Notes: generated from the letters alone by a model not told the origin. A stretch of 39,365 bases of DNA from an uncultured Flavobacteriales bacterium (GCA_937974275.1 CALJIF010000028.1:1-39365), one strand, 5' to 3'; shown: positions 1-8,892, counted from the stretch's first letter. Numbers and translations: made by a program.

Positions 1-852
1 CCTGTTCTTCATCACGGATGATAACACACCAAGCTGTTCTGCTAATATCATTGCGGAATCCAAGTACATCAACGATCTGTCGTATTCGGTAAGTAATTCA
101 TAGGTTAGTGCTGTGGTTTCGAATGCACCCATGAGTTCATATGGACTTTGCATTTCGCGGACAATACGAAGACCTTCTTGTGCATGGTAGTTGGCTTTAC
201 TGACATTTTTCTGAGTAGCAAAGCAAAATCCCAATCCGGTATGGTTCATTGCTAATGTTAAATTTCTGGAAGCCTGAATGCTGTATGTGATACCTTGTTG
301 GTAATAAACTATAGCACTGTCATACATCTTCATACCGCTGAACGTAGCTCCGAGATTATTACAGGTCATGGCTAGAGTGTAGTATTTTTCATGCTTACGG
401 TATATAGCATAAGTTTTTCGTTGCCACATAAGTGCGGTGCTCAGACTATCCATATTAGAATATACCAACGCCATGTTGTGGTAGGAATTCGCCAGATCAG
501 TTTCGATACCTAACTGTTCACGCAGTTCTATTGCCTTCAGATGGCAAGTTATTGCCTTATTGTAATCACCCTTATCATTATAGATGGTGCCAAGTACATT
601 CCACGATTGCGCATGATGGCGCCCATGAACGTATTTAACAGCAAGCTCTTTGCCCTTCTCCGCATAGTGAATGGATGAATCTAAATTGATATAACCCACT
701 TCCCATGCCATATCATTATATGCTTTCGCTTTTTGCCCGGAACTATCAGGTAATGTTTTAATTAATTGCAGCAGGCTGTCCATAAGCTTTTGATCCTGGC
801 TGAACAAACAACCCGACCAAAACAAGAATGATATGATGATTCGAATCCTCAT
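1..852 (-). CDS. TPR-repeat protein, partial (3' end beyond the window)
   Basis: The reading frame is open from an ATG at 852 to the left edge (284 codons seen) and lacks its C-terminus. It begins with a hydrophobic signal-like stretch followed by an SQD cleavage-like site. Successive tetratricopeptide repeats follow, with motifs such as LGTIYNDKGDYNKAI, YHNMALVYSNM and CNNLGATFSGMKMYDSAI. Its start overlaps the stop of the upstream gene in an ATGA arrangement, so the two are probably translationally coupled. The N-terminal half resembles the upstream TPR-SpoIIE protein (TLPDSS.., AWEVGYINLDSSIHYAE, VLGTIYNDKG), so they look like tandem paralogues. By family it could end in a membrane segment plus a SpoIIE, histidine-kinase or DNA-binding domain, but that part is not visible. 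Confidence 0.85.
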   Translation of the reverse strand, partial: MRIRIIISFLFWSGCLFSQDQKLMDSLLQLIKTLPDSSGQKAKAYNDMAWEVGYINLDSSIHYAEKGKELAVKYVHGRHHAQSWNVLGTIYNDKGDYNKAITCHLKAIELREQLGIETDLANSYHNMALVYSNMDSLSTALMWQRKTYAIYRKHEKYYTLAMTCNNLGATFSGMKMYDSAIVYYQQGITYSIQASRNLTLAMNHTGLGFCFATQKNVSKANYHAQEGLRIVREMQSPYELMGAFETTALTYELLTEYDRSLMYLDSAMILAEQLGVLSSVMKNR

Positions 853-2798
853 ATTTTGACACCCATAATTAATACATCATCCACCTGCTCGAGGTTGCCG
901 CGCCAGGTGTTCAGCGCTTCGCGCAATCTGATCTCCTGCTGCTCACATGACAAAACACTCACTTCAATTAGGAGTTGCTGCAGTTGTTTCGATTTATATT
1001 TCTTCCCCGACGGCCCTCCAAACTGATCCGGAAATCCGTCACTATGCAGGTATAACATATCTCCCGATTGAAGTTGGAATTGCTGAAGTGTAAACGGTTG
1101 ATTCTCGCTATGATGAATGCCTACAGGAAATTTGTCAACCGGAAATGAAATCAACTCGCCATTACGAATCACCCAAACAGGATTATAAGCACATGAAAAC
1201 TGAAGCATTAATGTTGTGCGATCTATTACGCATAGCGCGATGTCCATACCATCTTTAACATTGAGCACATTGCTTTCTGTACTTTGACGTAATGCTGTGA
1301 TGATATCAGTTCTTAGTGATTCAAGAATTAGGTTGGCTTGGGTGATGTTCTTTTCGATTACAATTTCTGAAAGCAAAGACGATCCTAATACACTCATCAA
1401 ACCACCCGGGACACCATGACCTGTGCAGTCTGCAGCGCAGAAGATCAATTTGTTTTGAAGTTCAGTTGTCCACCAAAAATCACCGCTGACAATATCTCGT
1501 GGCAAGAGTAATGCAAAAGCATCTGCTGTCGATTTTCGAAGGATTTCAATATCCGGAGAAACAGCAGATTGAATACGTGCAGCGTAGTTAATACTGTCTG
1601 TAATACTCCTGTTTTTTTCTTCGATAATAGCGTTTTGATGAGCGAGCTCCTGATTGACTTGCACACGAAACTGATGCCGCTTATAAAGCATGATGATGAA
1701 GAGTATTAAAAATACGAGCCCGGCAATTAATCCGATAATGTACCAACGCTGCAGACCTTGTTCTTCTTGCAATAGCCTGATTTGTGCTAAACGTTTTTCA
1801 TTCTCGTATTTCTGCTCTAAGTTCTGCTGGTCTTGTACAACAGTTTCATTAATTAAACTGTCTTTGAGTTGTAGGTATCTTCTTTTGAAGATAACCGCGC
1901 TGTCGTACTTTCCCCACTGCTTGTACAACTCAGCCATCTCCATGTACGAATTTCGTTGCTCGTCCCGAAGACCAAGTCGAAGTGCAATGTCCAAAGACAT
2001 GCGTGCGTAATAGGAAGCGCTGTCAAATTGTTGTTGCTCGCGTTTAACTATCGAAAAAGCAGATGTGATTTTGGCGAGCTCGTATTCATCATTCTCTTGC
2101 GCAGATAAATGATACGCAAGAGTAAGTAATGAGTCTGCCATTTGGAAGTGTCCCAATTCTACGTGAACCTGTCCGAGTCCACTAAGTGCATGAGCTTTGT
2201 ATGAAGTTTGTTTAAGTTCCTGTGCAAACTCTAAGCCTTTCTGAAAAGCGCTAAGTGCTTGTGGCAAACTGTCTATCAAGTAGTAGGATGAAGCTAAGTT
2301 GCACCAGGCGGCACATGCACCTTTTTTGTTCCCCGTTTCCTCCATGATGCTGATGGCTTTCTTTAACGCATCCAGGGATTTTTGATCTTCGCCCAAACCA
2401 TTATAAACTGTGGAAAGATTTACATATGCGGATCCGATATAAATTTTGAAATTCTTTTGTTCCGCCAATTGCAGCCCCCTGAGGTGATACTCTAGTGCTT
2501 TGGCAAACATCCCCTTGTCGCTGTAAATGGTTCCTAGTGTATTGCAGGCAAGTACTATTCCGATGTTATCCTCCAGTTGTTCTGCAAGCTGAAGCGATTG
2601 TTCTCCATATCGGATTGCCGCATCAAGATTGGTGTAAGCTGTATCCCAGGCGATGGTGTTAAGTGTGCGAACTCGTGTTGTGTCTTGAGCGGTGTGCGGG
2701 AGTTTGGCTACAGCCTTACGTAATCGCTCGGTGTTCTGCGCGTGAAGTGACGCAGAGAAAACGGTACAGATGACGAGCCAAAACGCGAAGAGCCGCAT
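849..2798 (-). CDS. TPR sensor with C-terminal SpoIIE-type protein phosphatase
   Basis: This 649-residue protein has a signal peptide (about 1-22, ending LHAQ), six or more TPR repeats (about 45-310), a coiled-coil stretch (320-350), one membrane segment (353-372), a linker and a SpoIIE/PP2C-like phosphatase domain (about 405-649). Metal-binding motifs are RDIVSGDFWW (434-443) and ADCTGHGVPGGLMS (456-469), with a late VDDVLIMG motif. The architecture implies that periplasmic TPRs sense a partner and control a cytoplasmic Ser/Thr phosphatase, usually acting on anti-sigma antagonists or similar proteins. The frame can extend to a TTG at 2804, but ATG at 2798 gives a normal signal peptide. The gene follows kbl after 48 bases and overlaps the next TPR gene by 4 bases. 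An inverted repeat covers its start codon. Confidence 0.9.
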   Translation of the reverse strand: MRLFAFWLVICTVFSASLHAQNTERLRKAVAKLPHTAQDTTRVRTLNTIAWDTAYTNLDAAIRYGEQSLQLAEQLEDNIGIVLACNTLGTIYSDKGMFAKALEYHLRGLQLAEQKNFKIYIGSAYVNLSTVYNGLGEDQKSLDALKKAISIMEETGNKKGACAAWCNLASSYYLIDSLPQALSAFQKGLEFAQELKQTSYKAHALSGLGQVHVELGHFQMADSLLTLAYHLSAQENDEYELAKITSAFSIVKREQQQFDSASYYARMSLDIALRLGLRDEQRNSYMEMAELYKQWGKYDSAVIFKRRYLQLKDSLINETVVQDQQNLEQKYENEKRLAQIRLLQEEQGLQRWYIIGLIAGLVFLILFIIMLYKRHQFRVQVNQELAHQNAIIEEKNRSITDSINYAARIQSAVSPDIEILRKSTADAFALLLPRDIVSGDFWWTTELQNKLIFCAADCTGHGVPGGLMSVLGSSLLSEIVIEKNITQANLILESLRTDIITALRQSTESNVLNVKDGMDIALCVIDRTTLMLQFSCAYNPVWVIRNGELISFPVDKFPVGIHHSENQPFTLQQFQLQSGDMLYLHSDGFPDQFGGPSGKKYKSKQLQQLLIEVSVLSCEQQEIRLREALNTWRGNLEQVDDVLIMGVKI

Positions 2799-2826
2799 AT
2801 TCAAATATAATGAAACGCGGCTCTTC
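2787..2826 (-). terminator. Perfect 10-bp inverted repeat over the start of the SpoIIE gene, possible kbl terminator
   Basis: Arms 2787-2796 and 2817-2826 (GAAGAGCCGC / GCGGCTCTTC) are perfect complements around a 20-base loop. On the minus strand the hairpin follows the kbl stop (2847) and is followed by GCGTTTTGG, a weak T-run. It could end kbl transcription, or it could mask the ATG at 2798-2796, which lies at the stem edge. The loop holds the exact -7 motif TATATTTG. Confidence 0.5.
2802..2809 (-). promoter_or_regulatory. Candidate Bacteroidota -7 promoter element (TATATTTG)
   Basis: This is an exact match to TAnnTTTG on the minus strand, ending 3 bases before the ATG at 2798. If used, transcription would start at or next to the start codon, giving a leaderless or nearly leaderless mRNA. 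No clear -33 TTTG is seen at the usual distance, so the call is tentative. Confidence 0.35.
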
Positions 2827-2846
2827 CTCTTGAAAAGAATATGCTG

Positions 2847-4034
2847 TTATTGGATAACGCCCAGTTGTTTACCGATTTTTTCGAATGCACTGATTGCTTT
2901 ATCCAAATGGTCTTGCTCGTGAGCAGCGCTCAACTGCACACGAATTCGTGCTTGCCCTTTTGGTACAACAGGGTAGAAGAAACCGATTACGTAGATACCT
3001 TCATCTAATAAACGTGCAGCAAACTCTTGTGCCAACTTTGCATCGTACAGCATTACAGGAACAATTGCGGATTCACCTTTCTTGTATTCCAATCCAATTC
3101 GATCCATGCCGGCTTTGAAATACTTGACATTATTCTCCAATTTATCGCGCAATGCAGTGGTTTCACTTAACATGTCAAACACCGCAATCGAAGCACCAAC
3201 AATAGCAGGAGCTAAACTGTTGGAGAACAAATAAGGACGTGAACGCTGACGCAGCATTTCTATAATTTCCTTTTTGCCGGTTGTGAACCCGCCCATCGCG
3301 CCACCGAGCGCTTTTCCTAATGTACCGGTAATGATGTCAACCCGACCCATAGCATTAGCTGCTTCAACGCTGCCTCTTCCAGTTTTTCCGATAAATCCTG
3401 TAGCGTGAGATTCATCAACCATCACCAGGGAGTTGTACTTATCTGCCAGATCACAAATTTTGTCAATTGGAGCTACGAAACCATCCATGGAGAACACTCC
3501 ATCCGTTACAATTATCTTAAATCGCGATCCTTCAGCCGCTTTCAACTGCGCTTCCAGGTCAGCCATATCACAGTTCTTATAGCGGAAACGTTTGGCTTTA
3601 CATAGGCGAACACCATCAATAATTGAAGCGTGATTCAGCTCATCTGAAATGATCGCATCTTCTTCACCGAAAAGTGGCTCAAATACGCCGCCGTTGGCAT
3701 CAAAACACGCGGCATAAAGTATGGTGTCTTCTGTGCCGTGAAAGGTTGCAATTTTTTGTTCAAGTGTTTTATGAATGTCTTGTGTTCCGCAAATAAAACG
3801 AACAGAAGACATGCCATATCCATGTCGATCTAATGTTGCATGAGCTGCTTCAATTACTTTCGGATGAGAAGACAAGCCTAAATAATTATTCGCACAAAAG
3901 ATAATTACATCTTTGCCGTTTACTTTCACTACAGCGTCCTGAGCTGTTGTAATGACACGTTCTCTTTTGAACAAACCGGCTTCTTCAATAGACTGAAGTT
4001 CACGTTGGAGATATTCGCGGAAATTACCGTACAT
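2847..4034 (-). CDS. kbl: Glycine C-acetyltransferase (2-amino-3-ketobutyrate CoA ligase)
   Basis: This 395-residue PLP enzyme of the alpha-oxoamine synthase family cleaves 2-amino-3-ketobutyrate with CoA to glycine and acetyl-CoA in threonine breakdown. It matches E. coli Kbl along its length: FCANNYLGL, SVRFICGTQD, DAIISDELNHASIIDGVRLCKAKR, the PLP-lysine motif GTLGKALGG (Lys241) and PVVPKGQARIRVQLSAAH. The frame runs upstream to 4091, but the ATG at 4034 (MYGNFREYL) lines up with the E. coli start MRGEFYQQL, and a -7 promoter motif lies in the extension (4067-4074), so 4034 is preferred. No threonine dehydrogenase (tdh) is next to it. The product of this family could in principle be a different oxoamine, but the similarity to Kbl is very close. 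Confidence 0.95.
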   Translation of the reverse strand: MYGNFREYLQRELQSIEEAGLFKRERVITTAQDAVVKVNGKDVIIFCANNYLGLSSHPKVIEAAHATLDRHGYGMSSVRFICGTQDIHKTLEQKIATFHGTEDTILYAACFDANGGVFEPLFGEEDAIISDELNHASIIDGVRLCKAKRFRYKNCDMADLEAQLKAAEGSRFKIIVTDGVFSMDGFVAPIDKICDLADKYNSLVMVDESHATGFIGKTGRGSVEAANAMGRVDIITGTLGKALGGAMGGFTTGKKEIIEMLRQRSRPYLFSNSLAPAIVGASIAVFDMLSETTALRDKLENNVKYFKAGMDRIGLEYKKGESAIVPVMLYDAKLAQEFAARLLDEGIYVIGFFYPVVPKGQARIRVQLSAAHEQDHLDKAISAFEKIGKQLGVIQ

Positions 4035-4066
4035 AAATCGTTGTATAATTTGAATAATTAGATTGA

Positions 4067-4074
4067 CAAATTTA
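4067..4074 (-). promoter_or_regulatory. Candidate -7 element (TAAATTTG) for kbl
   Basis: This is an exact TAnnTTTG match on the minus strand, 32 bases upstream of the preferred kbl ATG at 4034. It lies inside the longer alternative reading frame and therefore argues for the shorter start. No good -33 box was found. Confidence 0.45.
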
Positions 4075-4157
4075 GGTATAAACGTACTCATTGTCCTGCA
4101 ATATTTATTGTATTGCTTAACGGGTAAACAACTAAATTCGAGGCAAATTCAAATTTC

Positions 4158-5318
4158 ATGCACAAGAAAATTATGCTCCTCGGTTCGGGGGAATTAGGAA
4201 AAGAGTTTGTTATCGCTGCGAAACGATTAGGACATTACGTAATTGCTGTTGATTCCTATGACAACGCTCCCGCGCAACAAGTAGCAGATACCCGGGAAGT
4301 TATAAATATGCTGGACGGTGATGCATTGGATGCAATTGTAGCAAAACACAATCCCGATTTTATTGTTCCGGAAATTGAAGCCATAAGAACAGAACGATTT
4401 TATGGTTATGAATCGCAAGGAATAACGGTTGTTCCCAGTGCGAAGGCCGCAAATTTTACCATGAACAGAAAAGCGATCCGTGACCTTGCCGCAAAAGAGT
4501 TACAGTTACGGACTGCAAAATTCGAATATGCAACTACATTAGAAACTTTTTCAAATGCTGTGCATCGGATTGGAATTCCTTGCGTGGTGAAACCTCTGAT
4601 GTCATCATCGGGTAAAGGACAATCAGTTGTTCGCTCCGAAAGTGAAATTGAGAAAGCTTGGAAATATGCTATTGAAGATTCTCGTGGCGATGTGATGGAA
4701 GTAATTATTGAAGAATTTATTCCATTCGATTCAGAAATTACATTATTGACGATTACTCAAAAGAACGGAGAGACGTTGTTTTGTCCGCCAATTGGTCATC
4801 GTCAGGAGCGAGGTGATTACCAGGAAAGCTGGATGCCGCATCCGATGAAAGAGGAGGACATTCTTGAAGCACAACGTATGGCTGAGCAAGTAACCAAAGC
4901 GTTGGGCGGACAGGGTATTTGGGGTGTGGAGTTTTTCCTGACAAAGAAGGGTGTTTATTTTTCAGAACTTTCACCTCGACCGCATGATACAGGAATGGTG
5001 ACACTTGCGCCGGCATTGCCTTTGAACGAATTCGAATTACATCTGCGCGCAATATTAGGCTTGCCTATTCCCGATTTGAAATTACAACACACTGCTGCGA
5101 GCGCGGTTGTTTTAGCTTCGGCAGAAGGAACTCCAAAAATTCAAGGCGTAGACAAGGCATTGGAGAAAAATCAAGTGGACGTTAAAGTGTTCGGCAAACC
5201 TACCACTCGACCGTATCGCAGAATGGCTGTGGCACTGGCTTGGTCAAAAGATGATACTGATGTAACACAAGTCGTAGATCGCGCCAAGGAGGCAGCGTCC
5301 TGCATTTCAGTTCACTAA
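4158..5318 (+). CDS. purT: Formate-dependent phosphoribosylglycinamide formyltransferase 2
   Basis: This 386-residue ATP-grasp enzyme uses formate and ATP to formylate GAR in purine synthesis, independently of folate. The N-terminal pre-ATP-grasp fold carries LLGSGELGKEF. The frame continues with PEIEAIRTERFYGYESQGITVVPSAKA, the ATP-grasp core CVVKPLMSSSGKGQS, the metal/ATP residues VWGVEFF-like (GIWGVEFFLT) and LSPRPHDTGMVTLA. Its length is close to the E. coli protein (392). It is divergent from kbl. Its stop overlaps the convergent dprA stop by 4 bases with no terminator between them. A 7-of-8 -7 motif, TAAATTCG, lies at 4133-4140. Confidence 0.96.
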   Translation: MHKKIMLLGSGELGKEFVIAAKRLGHYVIAVDSYDNAPAQQVADTREVINMLDGDALDAIVAKHNPDFIVPEIEAIRTERFYGYESQGITVVPSAKAANFTMNRKAIRDLAAKELQLRTAKFEYATTLETFSNAVHRIGIPCVVKPLMSSSGKGQSVVRSESEIEKAWKYAIEDSRGDVMEVIIEEFIPFDSEITLLTITQKNGETLFCPPIGHRQERGDYQESWMPHPMKEEDILEAQRMAEQVTKALGGQGIWGVEFFLTKKGVYFSELSPRPHDTGMVTLAPALPLNEFELHLRAILGLPIPDLKLQHTAASAVVLASAEGTPKIQGVDKALEKNQVDVKVFGKPTTRPYRRMAVALAWSKDDTDVTQVVDRAKEAASCISVH

Positions 5319-6415
5319 TTGCTGCGATACATTTTACCGGGTAGGGATTTCACGGCACCTTGTATTTCCAATTGCAAAAGTACGGTCGAAATTTTTCCGA
5401 GAGTCCATCCTAAACTGTGGCAAAGTTCGTCGATGTGCACGTTAGCATTGTCACGTAACAAATGGAGTATGGTCAGTTCATCCTCTGTATGTACCGCTTG
5501 AAGCTGACTAACTTTTTTTGCCGACGTCTCCGTTGAACTCCAGTCCATGGCTTGTAATAGATCAGCAGCAGATTCAATTAGCGCTGCTTTATGTGTTTTG
5601 ATCAAGTGATTACATCCGGAAGAATATTTACTCCCTACAGCACCCGGAAATGTGAATACATCACGGTTGTAATTCGAAGCATATTCAGCTGTAATCATCG
5701 ACCCTCCGCTAATGCCGGACTCCACAACTAAAACGGCATGACACATTCCTGCTACGATTCTGTTACGCATTGGAAAGTGTTCTTTGTCTGCTCGTGTTCC
5801 GCTTGGATATTCTGTAAATAGCGCACCTGCGGCCGTCATCTTTTTTGCCAGATTTCGATGTGCAGCAGGATACATTGTATCCAAACCATGACCAAGAACT
5901 CCAATCGTGGGCAAGTTAAATTCCAGCGCAAGTTCATGTGCTTCTGCATCTACGCCATGCGCAAGTCCGCTAACAATAATTACGTTAAGGCTTTCAATAT
6001 CTTCAATAAAACGACGCAGTAATTTTTTTCCGTAATCTGTAATTTTCCTCGTACCGATTACAGCAATTAATTTTCGATCGTCCATGCGACAATGTCCTTG
6101 GGAATAGATTAAGGCAGGACTATCGTAACATTGTTTTAGTAGTGCGGGAAAATCGGGGTCGCTGAAAAAATGAGCATGCACATGGTGTTTTTCCATAAAT
6201 GCAATTTCTTTTTCAGCTAGCGCCAAAGCGTGATCACGGTTCATTTTACTGCTGATCATTTTCCCTATTCCGGGAATCTTTTGAAGATTACGAACCTTTT
6301 CCGAAAAAACCGCTTCAGGACTGCCAATGTGGGCAATTAGTTTCTTCGTAAGAATTGGTCCGATGGACGGAATTCGGGTTACAGCGATTTTATACAGGGT
6401 TTCGTCGGAACTCAT
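5315..6415 (-). CDS. dprA: DNA-processing protein DprA
   Basis: This 366-residue protein loads RecA on incoming single-stranded DNA during natural transformation. An N-terminal helix-hairpin-helix region contains RIPSIGPILTKKL and KIPGIGK. The Rossmann-like DprA core shows AVIGTRKITDYG (118-128), SGLAHGVDAEAH (149-160), HFPMRNRI (213-220) and GGSMITAEYA (237-246). A C-terminal winged-helix-like region (about 300-366, IDELCHSLGWTLGKISTVLLQLEIQG) completes the usual layout. The length is normal. It is convergent with purT. Immediately upstream of the ATG is a 14-bp palindrome, and a -7 motif lies at 6483-6490. Confidence 0.95.
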   Translation of the reverse strand: MSSDETLYKIAVTRIPSIGPILTKKLIAHIGSPEAVFSEKVRNLQKIPGIGKMISSKMNRDHALALAEKEIAFMEKHHVHAHFFSDPDFPALLKQCYDSPALIYSQGHCRMDDRKLIAVIGTRKITDYGKKLLRRFIEDIESLNVIIVSGLAHGVDAEAHELALEFNLPTIGVLGHGLDTMYPAAHRNLAKKMTAAGALFTEYPSGTRADKEHFPMRNRIVAGMCHAVLVVESGISGGSMITAEYASNYNRDVFTFPGAVGSKYSSGCNHLIKTHKAALIESAADLLQAMDWSSTETSAKKVSQLQAVHTEDELTILHLLRDNANVHIDELCHSLGWTLGKISTVLLQLEIQGAVKSLPGKMYRSN

Positions 6416-6429
6416 ATTGTACGTACAAT
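6416..6429. promoter_or_regulatory. 14-bp perfect palindrome next to the dprA start
   Basis: ATTGTACGTACAAT is perfectly self-complementary and abuts the dprA ATG (6415-6413) in the 81-base gap between dprA and the divergent receptor gene. Its size and symmetry fit a dimeric repressor or activator site, but no known regulator motif is recognised. Confidence 0.4.
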
Positions 6430-6482
6430 CCTTTTCAATTACATTGCAAATTCAAAACAAAAAAATAACATCAATACCGGCT

Positions 6483-6490
6483 CAAATTTA
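6483..6490 (-). promoter_or_regulatory. Candidate -7 element (TAAATTTG) for dprA
   Basis: This is an exact TAnnTTTG match on the minus strand, about 68 bases upstream of the dprA ATG. Its implied transcript would include the palindrome at 6416-6429 in the leader. A TTCG resembling the -33 TTTG lies 21 bases further upstream, inside the start of the receptor gene. Confidence 0.4.
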
Positions 6491-6496
6491 GACGTT

Positions 6497-8827
6497 ATGC
6501 AATTTTCGATTCGAATTGTTTTAGGGTTTTTAGGGTTTATGATTTGTGGATTGCAGTTATGGGGTCAACAAGCATTTGTACGCGGAAATGTGAAGGATAG
6601 TGCTACCGCAGAACCGCTGATTGGCGTTGTAGTTAGTACTAATGCTGGCGTGGGCGCTGTTACTGATGTTACAGGAAATTTTGTGTGCAAGGTTTCTTTC
6701 CCTCTTACTATTAACGGTACAACCTATAGTGATAGCGCAGATGTAACACTGAATGTTTCATACACGGGTTACATTTCTAAAACCGTAGTCGTTAGTGTTA
6801 AAAAGGGCGGTGTTGCACCGGTGCAAGTTGTGTTATCCTCTTCTTCACGCGAGTTGGGAACTGTGGTAGTTTCGGCCGGTCGATATGAGCAAAAAATAGG
6901 TGAGGTGCCTGTTTCTATGGAAGTGATAAAGCCACGTTTGATTGAAAACAAGAATACCACAAACATGGAAACCATCATTGATCAAACGCCCGGAGTTAAT
7001 GTGACAGATGGGCAAGCGAACATACGTGGTGGAAGTGGCTATAGTTTTGGTGCGGGTTCGCGTGTTCTAATGGTAGTTGACGATATGCCTATGCTTTCGG
7101 GTGATGCCGGCGATGTGAAATGGAATTACTTACCTGTTGAAAATGTTTCACAGGTGGAGGTACTTAAAGGAGCTTCTTCGGCACTGTTTGGTTCATCGGC
7201 TTTGAACGGTGTAATTCACTTCAGAACGGCATATCCCGGACCTAAGCCACAAACAACTATTACCATGTTTTCCGGTTTGTATGATAATCCCCGACGACCG
7301 GAATTGCGTTGGTGGGGCAATACCAATCCTGCATCAAATGGGATCAACTTCGCACATTCCAGACAAATAGGAAATTTGGACTTAACGATTGGCGGCCATG
7401 TATTTGACGATGATGGATATCGTTATCTGGAGACAGAACAGCGTCAGCGCATGAATATCAATACGCGTTATCGTTTTCAGCGTATTCCGGGTTTGAGCGC
7501 AGGTGTTAATGTTAACGGCATGCGAACAACAGGCGGATTATTTATCCTGTGGTATAATGATACATTGGCCTATACGCCCGCGGATTCTACAATTCAACTT
7601 TACAAGAATCATCGATACAACATTGATCCCTACGTTTCATACTACGGACCTAAGGGGCATCGTCATAATTTAAGAACACGTGTGTTTGTCACAGATAACA
7701 AAAATGATAAAGCTCAAGGCTCATTAGCGAAATTGTGGTACGGTGAATATCAATATCAGTTTAAGTTTAAGAATGCATTAACAATTACTAGTGGTTTGGT
7801 TGGTACGTTCACAACAGTTGATGCTGAGATTTACGGCAAGCGCGATGCGAATAATGTTTCGGGTTATGCACAGTTAGATTATAAGTTTTTTGAGAAGCTT
7901 TTCGTAACGGTTGGTGTGCGCGGAGAATATTTCCGTGTAGACACGGCGAAGTCAACTTTTAGTCTGGCTATGGGATCTGATACATTGACACTGCCGTTCC
8001 GTCCTGTTGGAAGAATTGGTGTGAGTTATCAGGCGGCTGAGGCAACATATTTCAGAGCGTCATACGGACAAGGTTATCGCTTCCCTTCAGTAGCAGAGAA
8101 ATACATCAGAACTTCAGCCAGCGGACTGGAAATCTATCCGAATTTTCAATTGCAACCGGAATACGGACAATCGGCAGAAGTAGGTGTGAAGCAAGGTGTG
8201 CGAATATCTAAATGGAAAGGTTACGCAGATGTTTCCTTATTCTGGATGGAGTACACCAACATGATGGAATTTTCTTTCGGGCAGTGGGGAACACCTTTTG
8301 TCGATCCGTTGTTTGGATTAGGTTTTAAATCGGTGAATGTGGGTAAGACAAGAACAACTGGTGTTGACTTCTCCTTGATGGGACAAGGAGAAATCGGTAA
8401 AGTGGATATTATTGTTTTAGGCGGTTACACGTACATGAATCCGGTATCGTTAAGTTTTGATCCTGCCGTAGATACACTGTATGCTACTTCCGATGAAAAC
8501 ATATTGAAGTATCGTTACAGGCATTTGGCAAAATTCGATTCCGAAGCATCTTACCTGAAGTATTCGTTGGGTGCAAGTGTTCGATACAATAGCTTCATGG
8601 AAAATATTGATCAGTTCTTTGTTTCGGCTTTGCCGGGCATTGGAGCTTATCGGGCAAAGTTCAATACAGGCGATATTGTATTCGATGCACGTTTCATTTA
8701 TCGCATTAACGACAAGGCGCGCGTGGCGTTCATCTGTAATAATGTATTCAATCGTGAATATTCTTCCCGCCCTGCAGACGTTCAACCTCCAAGAAATTTT
8801 GTGATTCAAGTGCAGGTGAAATTCTAA
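6497..8827 (+). CDS. TonB-dependent outer-membrane receptor with carboxypeptidase-like N-terminal domain
   Basis: This 776-residue protein has a signal peptide (about 1-24, ending LWGQ). A CarboxypepD_reg-like domain (about 25-112, VRGNVKDSATAEPLIGVVVSTN) is followed by a TonB-box-like GTVVVSAGRYE. The plug (about 130-250) contains QTPGVNVTDGQANIRGGSGYSFG and VEVLKGASSALFGSSALNGVI. A 22-strand-type barrel ends in a terminal Phe (VQVKF). It should import a ligand across the outer membrane using TonB-ExbBD energy, possibly from the tonB/exbBD genes at 15605-18518. The substrate cannot be told: there is no SusD partner and no siderophore or heme gene beside it, so it is not a SusC pair member. 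Confidence 0.9.
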   Translation: MQFSIRIVLGFLGFMICGLQLWGQQAFVRGNVKDSATAEPLIGVVVSTNAGVGAVTDVTGNFVCKVSFPLTINGTTYSDSADVTLNVSYTGYISKTVVVSVKKGGVAPVQVVLSSSSRELGTVVVSAGRYEQKIGEVPVSMEVIKPRLIENKNTTNMETIIDQTPGVNVTDGQANIRGGSGYSFGAGSRVLMVVDDMPMLSGDAGDVKWNYLPVENVSQVEVLKGASSALFGSSALNGVIHFRTAYPGPKPQTTITMFSGLYDNPRRPELRWWGNTNPASNGINFAHSRQIGNLDLTIGGHVFDDDGYRYLETEQRQRMNINTRYRFQRIPGLSAGVNVNGMRTTGGLFILWYNDTLAYTPADSTIQLYKNHRYNIDPYVSYYGPKGHRHNLRTRVFVTDNKNDKAQGSLAKLWYGEYQYQFKFKNALTITSGLVGTFTTVDAEIYGKRDANNVSGYAQLDYKFFEKLFVTVGVRGEYFRVDTAKSTFSLAMGSDTLTLPFRPVGRIGVSYQAAEATYFRASYGQGYRFPSVAEKYIRTSASGLEIYPNFQLQPEYGQSAEVGVKQGVRISKWKGYADVSLFWMEYTNMMEFSFGQWGTPFVDPLFGLGFKSVNVGKTRTTGVDFSLMGQGEIGKVDIIVLGGYTYMNPVSLSFDPAVDTLYATSDENILKYRYRHLAKFDSEASYLKYSLGASVRYNSFMENIDQFFVSALPGIGAYRAKFNTGDIVFDARFIYRINDKARVAFICNNVFNREYSSRPADVQPPRNFVIQVQVKF

Positions 8828-8892
8828 AGCTGCAATTCATTTTTTAAAGCAACTAATCAGTTGTAACTTTTCGAGAATATCCCGTTATGCTA

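Noticed and set aside
4035..4091. Upstream extension of kbl by 19 codons
   Set aside because: It contains a -7 promoter motif and does not match the known start of Kbl proteins.
6497..8827. SusC of a polysaccharide utilisation locus
   Set aside because: There is no SusD, glycosidase or regulator nearby, and the length (776) is shorter than typical SusC.
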